Made by a program: the position numbers and the translations under genes
Part shown: positions 8,431 to 17,288 of the stretch, piece by piece
Layout of the letters: every line of letters begins with the position of its first letter
Numbering within the stretch: position 1 is the stretch's first letter
Notes under the pieces: generated by a model
Told to the model about the DNA's origin: nothing
Seen by the model: the letters and a program-made list of their open reading frames with translations, nothing else
Database searches by the model: none
NCBI GenBank assembly: GCA_018646675.1
Contig: JABGUH010000022.1
Location: forward strand, 62,001-126,000
Length of the DNA: 64,000 nucleotides
Reading direction: 5' to 3'
Source of the DNA: Bdellovibrionales bacterium
GTDB taxonomy: Bacteria; Bdellovibrionota; Bacteriovoracia; Bacteriovoracales; Bacteriovoracaceae

Positions 8431-9750
8431 GTGAGTAGGATAATAGGGCCATTATTGGTATTTGTGGGATTACTCCCGTGGAACTCCTATGCCAACTACT
8501 ATGAATTTTTTGGTGCTTCGGCCACCACCTCGTCACTAGGTAATATGCATAGCTTTGATACCAGTGATCCCGCCAACAATTATTTTGCTCCAGCCATTTT
8601 GGCATTTAGTGATAAGATGGCATTTAATCTCTCGCTGGGTGTTGTGGATCATAACTTTAAGGGCATAGATAATATTGTAGTCAGAAATGATACTAATAGT
8701 TCATCGACTCCAGCCACCGAACTTGGAGATGTGGATACTGATTATGGACAGTACTACAATAACTCAATCCATCTACAACTTCCCCTGAGTAAAAAACGTG
8801 GTGTATTGGGAGCGTCATTCTCTTCACCAGTTCTCGCCTTGGTAGATAGCAGCTCCGGTGACCCGCACTTGCCAGAATATGTACTCTACCGTTCGCGCTA
8901 CAAGCGGGCATTAATTCATCTAAACTATGCCTATCTATTCTTAAAAGAATTTAGCTTCTCAGTGGGTGTGCATATGGGTCTGCAAACATCAGCAGATATA
9001 TATTCCCAAAGTAGTTTAAATGGTACTGGATATGGTTCGACGACCAACGGCAAGACTAAGGTCGCACCCTCGTTTGCTGCAGCGCTATCAGTCGCAAAAA
9101 AATATACTCGTGGTTACTATTACTTAACTTTTTTTCAGGGCATGAAATCTAATTTAAGTGCTAATCTTGCCGGTCAGACCAGTGATCCGCCCCTTCCTTT
9201 TGATATCACTGCTACTTCACTCCTCTACTATGATCCTCATACCTTTCGAGTGGGAGTTGCACACGATTTTGGTTTCTTACGCTTAATGATGGCATTGGAG
9301 TACCAACTATGGGAGAGTTTCAAAACTCCGGTTTTTGTGATTAAAAAAAATAGTGGTCAAGTGGTCTCCAGTGATAACTATGAACAGGTAACAAATAGAA
9401 ATGTACTGCTACCTAAAATTGGAGGTCAGTTTCTACTCACAGATCGCTTACGGATAAATATGGGGTTGGGCTACCGGCCGTCACCTCTCAAGGGGGATTT
9501 TTCAGGTGCTGGAAACTCTGTCGATAGTGATTCTTACCTTGCTGCGGCCGGAATTCTCTATCGGATTGACATTGCCTCCATACCAGTCGAGTTGTCATCG
9601 TCTCTGCAGTATCACCACCTAGTGTCTAAGAGTATTGTTAAAACCACACTACAAGAAGATGGTAGTATTGGAGAGAAAATTGGCTCTCCTGGATATTCGA
9701 TAGGTGGGAGTCTATGGCAGGGAAGTATTGGTTTGCGAGTTGCCTTTTAG
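8431..9750 (+). CDS. FadL/OMPP1-like outer-membrane beta-barrel protein
   Basis: The 439-residue protein starts with GTG and a signal peptide ending near SYA, followed by YEFFGASATTSSLGN, a pattern typical of OMPP1/FadL/TodX-family N-termini, and alternating amphipathic strands up to a C-terminal aromatic residue (LRVAF). Members import hydrophobic substrates such as long-chain fatty acids. The substrate is unknown here. It sits between rsmA and smpB and is probably co-transcribed. Confidence 0.75.
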   Translation: MSRIIGPLLVFVGLLPWNSYANYYEFFGASATTSSLGNMHSFDTSDPANNYFAPAILAFSDKMAFNLSLGVVDHNFKGIDNIVVRNDTNSSSTPATELGDVDTDYGQYYNNSIHLQLPLSKKRGVLGASFSSPVLALVDSSSGDPHLPEYVLYRSRYKRALIHLNYAYLFLKEFSFSVGVHMGLQTSADIYSQSSLNGTGYGSTTNGKTKVAPSFAAALSVAKKYTRGYYYLTFFQGMKSNLSANLAGQTSDPPLPFDITATSLLYYDPHTFRVGVAHDFGFLRLMMALEYQLWESFKTPVFVIKKNSGQVVSSDNYEQVTNRNVLLPKIGGQFLLTDRLRINMGLGYRPSPLKGDFSGAGNSVDSDSYLAAAGILYRIDIASIPVELSSSLQYHHLVSKSIVKTTLQEDGSIGEKIGSPGYSIGGSLWQGSIGLRVAF

Positions 9751-9765
9751 TTTAGAGTTGATGAA

Positions 9766-10212
9766 ATGGGAATTAAAATAATCGCCAAAAATAAAAAAGC
9801 TTATCACGACTTTCAGTTGTTAGAGAAGGTAGAAGCAGGGATTGCCCTAGTCGGTACTGAAGTTAAAAGTCTTCGTCAGGGGCGGGTAAGTCTGGTGGAG
9901 AGTTTTGTTACCATTGATCAAAGAATGGAGGTCTGGCTTAATAATATGACCATTCCTCATTATGAATTTGGTAACATTAATAATCACGAAGAGAGTCGTC
10001 GCCGTAAATTGCTACTAAAAGCGGGGGAGATAAAATATCTCCATCGTCAACTTAAGGGTGGGATGACGATTATTCCTACAATTATCTATTTCAAACGTTC
10101 ATTGATTAAAATTGAAATTGTATTAGCAAAAGGTAAAAGAGAGTACGATAAGCGTCACGATCAACGGGAAAAGGATGTCAACCGTAAATTACAACGAGGT
10201 ATTTACGATTAG
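9766..10212 (+). CDS. smpB: SsrA-binding protein SmpB
   Basis: SmpB escorts tmRNA to stalled ribosomes. The 148-residue protein has the N-terminal NKKAYHDFQLLEKVEAGIALVGTEVKS region in family form, and a basic C-terminal tail (KREYDKRHDQREKD) that mimics the mRNA path. Length is near the usual 150-160. The tmRNA gene ssrA was not recognised nearby. Confidence 0.95.
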   Translation: MGIKIIAKNKKAYHDFQLLEKVEAGIALVGTEVKSLRQGRVSLVESFVTIDQRMEVWLNNMTIPHYEFGNINNHEESRRRKLLLKAGEIKYLHRQLKGGMTIIPTIIYFKRSLIKIEIVLAKGKREYDKRHDQREKDVNRKLQRGIYD

Positions 10213-10220
10213 GAGCGAAT

Positions 10221-11603
10221 ATGAGTGAGCGACTTATGGTCACCAATCCTTTTAGTGGGGAGCTACTTGGAGAGTTTGACTACGACTCTTTTGAACAACA
10301 ACAGGATAAGGTTAAACGTCTTAGAGCTGCCGCAGCAACGTGGCGTCAGGTTCCACTCACCGAGCGTATCAAGTTGGTGCGACAGGGCATGGAATATTTT
10401 GAACAGCACCGCTCAAAGATCGCTTTAGATATTACCAATCAAATGGGGAGACCACTTCATCAAGCTGATGGGGAGATCAATGGTTTTTTTGAGCGTGGCA
10501 ACTACTTATGTTCGATTGCTCATGAGACACTGGCCCCAGATCAGCTTACTGACAAACCGGGGCTTGATCGAGCTATTCACCATACACCGATGGGGGTTAT
10601 CTACGTTATTGCCGCTTGGAACTATCCACTGTTAATTGCAGTTAACTCGGTAGTACCCGCCTTGATTGCAGGTAATACTATTTTATTCAAACACTCCAGC
10701 ATTACACCAAAAATTGGAGCACACTTTCAAAAGGCATTTAGCTGTTTAGGGGAGAATCGAGACCTTTTGCTTAACTCGATAACCAGTCATACGACAACTT
10801 TGCAAGTGATCGAGCAGCTACCAGTTGATCATGTCGTCTTTACCGGTTCGGTATCAGGTGGCCGCAAAATTGCGACAGCCTGTGCATCCCGTTTTATTAC
10901 ACCGGGACTTGAGTTGGGAGGCAAGGATGGAGTCTACGTTCACTCTGATGCCGACCTGGAGGCTGCTGTTGCATCGGTAGTAGATGGAGCAATGTTTAAC
11001 TCGGGTCAGTCTTGCTGTGGAGTGGAGCGGCTCTACCTTCATCAAGATATTTATGATCAATTTATACAGCAGGCACAGAAACTCTTAACGGAGTATAGAT
11101 TGGGTGATCCTTGTCAGTCATCCTCTTCTGTCGGGCCTTTGGCCAAGGGAAACTCTGCCGACTATATGTTGCAACAAGTGCAACAGGCGGTCTCGCTCGG
11201 GGCCAAAATATTAACTGGTGGTAAGATAAAAAAAATAGCTCAGGGAATCTTTTTTGAACCGACTTTAATGGTTGGAGTGGACCATCAAATGGAGGTCATG
11301 CAAGAGGAGAACTTTGGGCCGATACTACCGGTGATGAAGGTAGAGAGTCTTGATCAAGCGATTAGATTAGTTAATGACTCCCCCTACGGTTTAACTTCAG
11401 CCATCTTTACCAAAAATCAGATGTTGGCACAAGAGTTCGCAGACCGAGTAGACGCCGGTACGATCTTTATGAATCGGTGTGACTATCTAGATCCGGCCCT
11501 GCCTTGGAGTGGGGTGAAAGATAGTGGAGCAGGATCTTCACTATCAAAATATGGTTTTTACCATTTAACACAGAGAAAGGCTTTGCACTTTAAACAGGGA
11601 TAA
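10221..11603 (+). CDS. NAD(P)+-dependent aldehyde dehydrogenase
   Basis: The 460-residue protein has the aldehyde dehydrogenase signatures: LELGGKDG with the general base Glu near 231, and FNSGQSCCG with the catalytic Cys near 265, followed by FGPILPVMKV and a C-terminal SLSKYG-like segment. It is the first of four genes (8-17 base gaps) with a glutamine-synthetase-like ligase, an Fe-type alcohol dehydrogenase and an amidotransferase. By analogy with PuuC and with the gamma-glutamylethanolamide route, it may oxidise a gamma-glutamyl aminoaldehyde to the acid; that assignment is inference. A good AGGAG site precedes ATG. Confidence 0.88.
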   Translation: MSERLMVTNPFSGELLGEFDYDSFEQQQDKVKRLRAAAATWRQVPLTERIKLVRQGMEYFEQHRSKIALDITNQMGRPLHQADGEINGFFERGNYLCSIAHETLAPDQLTDKPGLDRAIHHTPMGVIYVIAAWNYPLLIAVNSVVPALIAGNTILFKHSSITPKIGAHFQKAFSCLGENRDLLLNSITSHTTTLQVIEQLPVDHVVFTGSVSGGRKIATACASRFITPGLELGGKDGVYVHSDADLEAAVASVVDGAMFNSGQSCCGVERLYLHQDIYDQFIQQAQKLLTEYRLGDPCQSSSSVGPLAKGNSADYMLQQVQQAVSLGAKILTGGKIKKIAQGIFFEPTLMVGVDHQMEVMQEENFGPILPVMKVESLDQAIRLVNDSPYGLTSAIFTKNQMLAQEFADRVDAGTIFMNRCDYLDPALPWSGVKDSGAGSSLSKYGFYHLTQRKALHFKQG

Positions 11604-11614
11604 GGAGATTTGTC

Positions 11615-12988
11615 ATGGATCAGCAAGCAAAGGTTATTGCAGAGTTAACAGAGCGCAAAGTAAAAAGAGTCAAATTGGCCGTAGTCGATATGGATGGAGT
11701 GCTACGCGGTAAGTATATCTCGTTTAAAAAATTCATCTCGATAGTTGAAAACGGTAGCGGCTTTTGTGACTGTGTCTTTGGTTGGGATGTTGCTGATAAT
11801 CTCTACGACAATGGAGTGGAGTTTACAGGTTGGCACACAGGATATCCTGATGCTCCCTACCAGATCGTACTTAGCTCTATGCGCTGGTTGGAAGATGAGA
11901 ATCTACCCCTATTTCTGGCCGACTTTGTTGATATTGATGGCAAGTCTCCTCACCCCATTGCCCCTCGATCAATTTTAAAGAGAGTTTTAAAGCAAGCTGA
12001 AGAGTTAGGGATTGGATTTAAAAGTGCCTTTGAGTATGAGTTTTTTATCTTTAATGAGACCGCTGATACAATTCGAGAAAAGGGGTATCGTAATTTGAAA
12101 CCCTTGACCCCAGGAATGTTTGGTTATTCGATTTTACGCGCCTCTTCACTCTCCGATCTTTTTAATGAGTTCATGGAGTACAGTGACTCTTTAAATATTC
12201 CTTTGGAAGCAGTTCACTGTGAAACCGGTCCCGGGGTTTGGGAGGCGGCAATCGAAGTGGACTACGCATTGGCCGCAGCGGATAAGGCAACACTATTTAA
12301 AACGTTCGCTAAAGTCTTTTTTCAGAGACGGGAGATGGTAGCGACATTTATGGCACGTTGGTCCCTGGACTATCCGGGGCAGAGTGGACATGTTCATCTT
12401 TCTCCCTACTCCTTGGATGACGGAAAAAATCTTTTTTATGATCCATCCAGAAAAAATAATATGAGTTCGATGATGGAGCACTTTTTGGCCGGGATGATTA
12501 CTCATATGCGTCCATTTCTCTCGATGACCGCTCCTACTATCAACTCCTACACGCGCTTAGTAAAAGGTTTTTGGGCCCCTACCGCTGCTACTTGGGGGGT
12601 TGAAAATAGAACAACTGCCCTAAGAGTAGTACCTGGCAGTGATAAGTCTCAGCGTGTGGAGTATCGAGTCGGGGCAGCAGACAGTAATCCCTACTTGACG
12701 GCAGCAGCGCTGATTGGGGCTGGATTAGAGGGGATTAACTCTAAACTCAAACTATCCGCTCCAGTGATTGGCAGCGCATATGATGTTCAAGACTCTCTTG
12801 ATAGTTCACTACAGCTACCCAGTAGCTTGAAGGAGTCGACTCTCGGTCTGCGCCAGTCAGAAGAGGCTGTCAGTCTATTTGGTGCAAAATTTGTTGACCA
12901 CTTTGCCAAAAGCCGGGAGTGGGAGGTTGCGGAGTATGAAAAGGTGATTACTGATTGGCAATTATCTCGATATTTTGAGATAATTTAA
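11615..12988 (+). CDS. Glutamine-synthetase-family ligase, likely gamma-glutamyl-amine synthetase
   Basis: The 457-residue protein has the glutamine synthetase fold: a beta-grasp N-terminus (VVDMDGVLRGKYIS near 24-37), metal ligands in FEYEFFIF and ETGPGVWEAAIEVDYA, HVHLSPY in the ATP site and RVEYRVGAADSNPY near the end. The diverged N-terminus and the neighbours (aldehyde and alcohol dehydrogenases, amidotransferase) point to a PuuA/GlnA4-type enzyme that joins glutamate to an amine rather than to ammonia. It lacks the usual adenylylation loop context of GlnA; no glnB or glnK is nearby. Substrate is unknown. AAGGAG precedes ATG. Confidence 0.82.
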   Translation: MDQQAKVIAELTERKVKRVKLAVVDMDGVLRGKYISFKKFISIVENGSGFCDCVFGWDVADNLYDNGVEFTGWHTGYPDAPYQIVLSSMRWLEDENLPLFLADFVDIDGKSPHPIAPRSILKRVLKQAEELGIGFKSAFEYEFFIFNETADTIREKGYRNLKPLTPGMFGYSILRASSLSDLFNEFMEYSDSLNIPLEAVHCETGPGVWEAAIEVDYALAAADKATLFKTFAKVFFQRREMVATFMARWSLDYPGQSGHVHLSPYSLDDGKNLFYDPSRKNNMSSMMEHFLAGMITHMRPFLSMTAPTINSYTRLVKGFWAPTAATWGVENRTTALRVVPGSDKSQRVEYRVGAADSNPYLTAAALIGAGLEGINSKLKLSAPVIGSAYDVQDSLDSSLQLPSSLKESTLGLRQSEEAVSLFGAKFVDHFAKSREWEVAEYEKVITDWQLSRYFEII

Positions 12989-13004
12989 TTTTAAGGAGTA
13001 AATA

Positions 13005-14159
13005 TTGGTTACAACTTTTAATTTCCCCACTTTGATCTTATATGGAGTAGGGGCCTTAGAGCAAGGGTGTCAGCAGTTGGCTGCCACCGGCATGAAAAAA
13101 GTATTAGTGGTGACTGATCAAAATTTAGTTAAATTGGGACTTCATCACCAGCTGGTTAAGAGCTTAAACGGTTATGGTGTCACGTCCACTATTTTTGACC
13201 AGGTTCGTCCTAACCCTCACGAAGATGATATCATCCAGGGGGCGAAGTTGTATTGCCAGCAAAAGTGTGAGTTGCTAGTTGCGATCGGCGGTGGTGCCGT
13301 TATCGACAGTGCCAAGGCGATTGCAATTTTAGTTAACCATGACGGACCCCTTAGTCTTTATGATGATGTTAAGGGGGGCGATAAGCTAATTACTGGTGAG
13401 TTGCCCGAAATTATTGCCATCCCCACTACCGCAGGTACTGGAAGTGAAGTGGGGCGTAGTGCTGTGATCATAACAATTGATCAAGGGGTGAAAACCATTC
13501 TTTTTCATCCCAATTTGTTACCAACATTTGCTCTGTTAGATCCCAATCTCACTATTAAGTTGCCCCCACCAATTACCGCAGCTTCAGGAGTTGATGCTTT
13601 AATTCATGCGATTGAAGCTTACTTCTCACCCAACTTTCATCCAATGGCAGATGGTATTGCCCTGGAGGGAATTCGCCTGATCGTTGAGAATCTCCCGACC
13701 TGCTATCAAAGAGGGGAGGATCTAGAGGCCAGAGGAAAGATGCTACTGGCCGCTACCATGGGGGCGACTGCTTTTCAAAAGGGGTTAGGGATGATTCACT
13801 CGATGGCCCATGCCCTGTCAGCCTACTACGATATGCACCATGGTTTAGCCTGTGCCCTACTTACCCCCTGTGCAATATCTTTTTTAGAGCAATCAACTCT
13901 TACTGATCAACAACAAAAGAAATTGGAGACGATAAACACTCTCTTTGTTAATGGTGGGACTGGTTTGAGTACTCTTTCAGCAACACTTGAGAAGTTTATT
14001 CAGGATTTGGGAGCAAGTTTTGGTTTGCACCATCATGGGGTTCAAGCTGATGATCTTGCGGTGCTGGCAAAAGTAGCATATGCAGATCCCTGTCACCAGG
14101 CGAACCTAGTTCCAGTCACTGAAGATGACCTACTAACCGTTTTCAAAAAGGCTTTTTAA
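13005..14159 (+). CDS. Iron-containing (group III) alcohol dehydrogenase
   Basis: The 384-residue protein has the group III dehydrogenase motifs: GGGAVIDSAKAIA in the NAD-binding half, PTTAGTGSEVGRSAV, and the metal-binding DALIHAIEAY, MIHSMAHAL and DMHHGLACA histidines. Translation appears to start at TTG seven bases after AAGGAG; no ATG is better placed. In this operon it would supply the alcohol-to-aldehyde step before the aldehyde dehydrogenase, which suggests an amino-alcohol substrate. That role is inferred from context. Confidence 0.87.
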   Translation: MVTTFNFPTLILYGVGALEQGCQQLAATGMKKVLVVTDQNLVKLGLHHQLVKSLNGYGVTSTIFDQVRPNPHEDDIIQGAKLYCQQKCELLVAIGGGAVIDSAKAIAILVNHDGPLSLYDDVKGGDKLITGELPEIIAIPTTAGTGSEVGRSAVIITIDQGVKTILFHPNLLPTFALLDPNLTIKLPPPITAASGVDALIHAIEAYFSPNFHPMADGIALEGIRLIVENLPTCYQRGEDLEARGKMLLAATMGATAFQKGLGMIHSMAHALSAYYDMHHGLACALLTPCAISFLEQSTLTDQQQKKLETINTLFVNGGTGLSTLSATLEKFIQDLGASFGLHHHGVQADDLAVLAKVAYADPCHQANLVPVTEDDLLTVFKKAF

Positions 14160-14160
14160 G

Positions 14161-14862
14161 ATGATTGGTTTTTTAAATGCCTACCTATTTGATCAAGGTC
14201 AACCTGCATATCAAGTTGCCTATCAAGAGATGGCACTTGGCTATCTAAAACAAGTTATGCCCTTGTACTCATTTCGATCCTACAATGTTGCTTTAGGTGA
14301 GATGCCAATCAGTCCAACGGAGTGTGATGGCTGGATTATCTCCGGCAGTGCTAAAAGTGCCTACGAAGAAGATCAGTGGATTGTCTCGCTGGGGGAGTTT
14401 ATCCGCAGCTGTCACCATCAAAAGGTAAAACTGCTTGGTCTCTGTTTTGGACATCAATTGATCGCCCATGCCCTGGGGGGTGAGGTGCGGCCAGCAGAGC
14501 AGGGTTGGGGAGTTGGGGTTCGCACCTTTATTTTAAGTGAAACGTTTCCTTGGTGTGGAGATGATCAACCAGGAAAAAAAATATCACTTCTCTACTCACA
14601 CCGTGATCAAGTGTTGGCGTTACCCCCAGGTGGTGAGAGTTTGGCCACAGACCACTTCTGTCCCACAACACTTTATCGAGTTGGTGAACACATCTTATCA
14701 CTACAAGGACATCCAGAATTTACTCGAGAGTTTGCAAGTGCTCGCTATCAGGCTAGACGGTCAATGATTCCACCTCTAATCTTTTTACGGGGGCAGGAGT
14801 CTTTAGAGGAGGAGACCCACGAACTACTAGTCGGAGAGTGGTTTCGTCGCTTCTTTCGCTAG
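14161..14862 (+). CDS. Class I glutamine amidotransferase-like hydrolase
   Basis: A 233-residue stand-alone triad amidotransferase. LLGLCFGHQLIAHALGG carries the nucleophile Cys near residue 98, and LQGHPEFT carries the His near 182. The CFGHQ form is that of GMP-synthase-like amidotransferases and gamma-glutamyl peptidases rather than of PuuD. It begins one base after the dehydrogenase stop and ends the operon. A job in hydrolysing a gamma-glutamyl amide, releasing glutamate, would complete the pathway; this is inference. A palindromic repeat follows directly. Confidence 0.82.
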   Translation: MIGFLNAYLFDQGQPAYQVAYQEMALGYLKQVMPLYSFRSYNVALGEMPISPTECDGWIISGSAKSAYEEDQWIVSLGEFIRSCHHQKVKLLGLCFGHQLIAHALGGEVRPAEQGWGVGVRTFILSETFPWCGDDQPGKKISLLYSHRDQVLALPPGGESLATDHFCPTTLYRVGEHILSLQGHPEFTREFASARYQARRSMIPPLIFLRGQESLEEETHELLVGEWFRRFFR

Positions 14863-14880
14863 TACACCAAACCAAAAGGT

Positions 14881-14953
14881 AACCAAAAGGTAACCGGTAC
14901 CTTTTTGCGTAGCAATGTGTCGTTAACCAAAAGGTACCGGTTACCTTTTGGTT
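14881..14953. repeat. Long palindromic repeat between convergent genes (family member B)
   Basis: Perfect 25-base inverted arms at 14881-14905 and 14929-14953 flank a 23-base loop. Each arm starts from AACCAAAAGGTAACCGG and its complement. A further copy of ACCAAAAGGTA lies just before the left arm (14871-14881). The right arm touches the stop codon of the convergent secreted-protein gene, so the element fills the space between two gene ends. It can act as a two-way terminator. Its sequence recurs at 33002 and in part at 18659. Confidence 0.8.
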
Positions 14954-15271
14954 CTACTTCCAGTTGGGATTTGGTCCTGATTTAAGACAATCTTTTAGGT
15001 CATAGATAGCAATTACCACCGTTTCACTTTGAAATAGATTGCGTAGATTACGCTCTTTAATCATACAGTTATAGTTAAATCTTCGATCTAGTGCTTGTAG
15101 TTGATCGTGAGCCTTTTCAGTCATCGGCAGAAAGCGATAGTGAACACGTAACTCCTTGTCAAATGTTGCCCAGTCACGGACAAAGCTCCATTCTAGACTC
15201 TCTTTTTGATAGAAAGAGGCATGGATGGGTAGGGATGTGAGTACTAGTAAGATGGTGATAATATTTTTCAT
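14954..15271 (-). CDS. Small secreted protein, unknown function
   Basis: The 105-residue product has a clear signal peptide (MKNIITILLVLTSLPIHA) and a short mature part with two cysteines that could pair (NYNCMIK and LKDCLKS). AGGAG lies eight bases before the ATG. The gene diverges from another secreted-protein gene at 15396, with a palindrome between them. No family recognised. Confidence 0.7.
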   Translation of the reverse strand: MKNIITILLVLTSLPIHASFYQKESLEWSFVRDWATFDKELRVHYRFLPMTEKAHDQLQALDRRFNYNCMIKERNLRNLFQSETVVIAIYDLKDCLKSGPNPNWK

Positions 15272-15312
15272 CAGTTGTCTCCTGAGTGTAAATATTTCTT
15301 ATTCCTGACACT

Positions 15313-15333
15313 TTGTAAAGCGACTCTTTACAA
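15313..15333. promoter_or_regulatory. Inverted repeat between divergent secreted-protein genes
   Basis: TTGTAAAG and CTTTACAA form perfect 8-base arms around a five-base spacer. The site lies 42 bases before the minus-strand start at 15271 and overlaps the promoter-like block for the plus-strand gene. It is a good candidate operator for co-control of both genes. Confidence 0.4.
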
Positions 15334-15353
15334 CAAGGTTTACCTATAGTTAG
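15324..15353 (+). promoter_or_regulatory. Promoter-like block shared with 38976-39004
   Basis: The block contains CTCTTT, then AGGTTTAC, then TATAGTTAG, and matches the block at 38976-39004 with only a few changes and one single-base gap. TATAGT could be the -10 box, 46 bases before the ATG at 15396. The GACTCT element about 17 bases upstream would fit a -35 position and does not look like a classic housekeeping box. Confidence 0.4.
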
Positions 15354-15395
15354 ATGCTGTAGACATAAGGTAGCACTATATTTCAAGGAGCAAAA

Positions 15396-16034
15396 ATGTT
15401 GACCCGATTTGCACTTATTCTAATAACCCTATCTATAGCAGTTAGTAGCTTTGCCGAAGTTAAAAAATATCCGATGGGAGAGATCCTATCTCAAAATGAG
15501 TGTACTTTTGGTGGCGTGACTCTCGATGCGAAGGATGTGGACTATACTGGTTTTTCAGAGGGATCGATTCTTCTCTATTTAGGCTCTTTCGGCGAGTCGA
15601 CAGGGTTATTTGTTCGGCGTTATGCTCTTATTCGAATTAACAAAACAGTGGATGAGAAGGGGCCCTACTACTATCTGCATTTAAAAATGTATCACAATAA
15701 TGCACCAATTATGCCCTCCGAGTTTGACACTCGCTATACACCTCCTACCATTGAAGGGCGAGATGCCTACTTGGTAGAATTTTTAAAGTCTCCCTGCTCT
15801 AATCTCTATCGCAAAAAAATGAAGCAGATTGATGCGTTACGTGAGATGGGAGTGGGTCAATCAACTATCGACGAGTACAACGAGCGCCCTTGGGAATCAT
15901 GTGAGGGCCTGGCCGAAACTGAGCAGTTAGCTCGTAGTCTGGATAATCTGGAGATCAAGGTGACCCCCAAGCAGAACCCTTTAAGAAGGGATATCTCAGA
16001 CATGCAGCTGCGCTGCAATTTTTTGAATTTCTAG
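15396..16034 (+). CDS. Secreted protein, unknown function
   Basis: The 212-residue product has a signal peptide ending at SFA and a mature part with four or more cysteines (QNECTFGG, KSPCSNLY, WESCEGLA, LRCNFLN) consistent with disulfides in the periplasm or outside. CAAGGAG lies before ATG. No domain recognised. It diverges from the 14954-15271 gene and shares its promoter block with the secreted protein at 39101. Confidence 0.75.
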   Translation: MLTRFALILITLSIAVSSFAEVKKYPMGEILSQNECTFGGVTLDAKDVDYTGFSEGSILLYLGSFGESTGLFVRRYALIRINKTVDEKGPYYYLHLKMYHNNAPIMPSEFDTRYTPPTIEGRDAYLVEFLKSPCSNLYRKKMKQIDALREMGVGQSTIDEYNERPWESCEGLAETEQLARSLDNLEIKVTPKQNPLRRDISDMQLRCNFLNF

Positions 16035-16051
16035 TTTAAATCTTTGCGGAT

Positions 16052-17134
16052 CTATTTGTTAGCCGGATCGCCTTTTAGTATTTTTTGAAAGCTAATCCCT
16101 TGGACTGGACAGATATCAATACATCCACCGCAGCCAATACAGGGAGAGTTCTCTAAGGAGAAGCTGCCCATAATCGGCTTTTTATCCTTATGGGCAAAAC
16201 TGGCCACATCTATTCCCATCGGGCATTGGGCGGTACATAGGTTTAACCCTTTGCATTTGTCATTGGCCACTACCTTAAAGTGTCCCTTGGTTAGTTTGCC
16301 AAATAGTCTCATCCCTGCTGCTAATGGACAGCCGTAACGACACCAGATACGGGTTCCTAGCAGGGGATAGGCACCAACACCAATTAGGGCACCAAAAATT
16401 AGATCCACCACTAAATCCTGAATGGCTCTGGTCCCGACTATGAGTGAGGGGGCAGAGATGATCTGCCAGAGATCTAATAAAAGGATCACTCCAAAGATGG
16501 TGGCAAATAGTAGAAAGATATATTGGATAATTTCTAATTTTTGGGGGCCTGTGCCTCGAGGGGTACGTCCTGTCACCCAGCGGTTGCCCCACTTGGTTAC
16601 TCCAATTGTCTCAGCTAGATTGCCACAGGCACAGAACCAGGAGCAGTATCTCTTGCCAAAAAACCAGACTGATAGTGGCACTACCACAAAAATATAGATA
16701 GCACCTCCTAGTGAGGTAAAGCCATTATAAAAGTAGACGTAGGCATTTTTGTTAACGGGGGCGTATTGGTCATTGAAGAACTCCCCCCCTTTTAATAGGT
16801 AGGGAAGGATGTAGGGAATGAGGTAGAAGAAAAAAAGCTGGCTAGCAAAGATTGAGATAAATTTCCATTTTTGGTAGTTTGATATTCCCTTTTTTTTATT
16901 CTTACCATATGGGGTTTTACCGCTGGTGAATGTTTTTAGGGCGATTGAGCAGACAACTAGAGTGTATAGTGAGGAGTACCAAAAACTAGTTGATTTCCCA
17001 AGCCAGTAGAAGGTGGGAACTACTAACTCTTCGGCAGTAAACCATAAGGGGTACTTGTAGATTAAATAGAATGCGATAACTATTGGAAAGAAGAAGAGAA
17101 GAAAAATTTTTTCGCTTAATGATCTATCCACCAA
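16052..17134 (-). CDS. NapH/NosR-like membrane protein with 4Fe-4S domains
   Basis: The 360-residue inner-membrane protein has about six hydrophobic helices, two loop motifs CSWFCACG and WCRYGCP of the NapH/NosR/RdxA type, and a C-terminal pair of 4Fe-4S clusters (CKGLNLCTAQCPMG, CIGCGGCIDICPVQG). Such proteins move electrons between quinol or flavin donors and periplasmic reductases or maturation systems. No nap, nos or cco genes are visible, so the partner is unknown. The start is TTG, or GTG one codon later, with GGGGTGG upstream. Confidence 0.85.
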   Translation of the reverse strand: MVDRSLSEKIFLLFFFPIVIAFYLIYKYPLWFTAEELVVPTFYWLGKSTSFWYSSLYTLVVCSIALKTFTSGKTPYGKNKKKGISNYQKWKFISIFASQLFFFYLIPYILPYLLKGGEFFNDQYAPVNKNAYVYFYNGFTSLGGAIYIFVVVPLSVWFFGKRYCSWFCACGNLAETIGVTKWGNRWVTGRTPRGTGPQKLEIIQYIFLLFATIFGVILLLDLWQIISAPSLIVGTRAIQDLVVDLIFGALIGVGAYPLLGTRIWCRYGCPLAAGMRLFGKLTKGHFKVVANDKCKGLNLCTAQCPMGIDVASFAHKDKKPIMGSFSLENSPCIGCGGCIDICPVQGISFQKILKGDPANK

Positions 17135-17288
17135 TCCACCCCAAAAATAAAATAAACTATTATAATTTTCTACTCTATAATACAGTATAACAATCTGATA
17201 TTATACATATTTGTAAAATATTTGGATTATGGTGCAACTATTTTGATCCCTAGAACGTTGATGGGGTGAAAGTAGATCGGGAGCTTGG

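Noticed and set aside
14881-14953. CRISPR-like or phage attachment site
   Set aside because: There is only one inverted pair, no regular direct repeats with spacers, no cas genes and no integrase.
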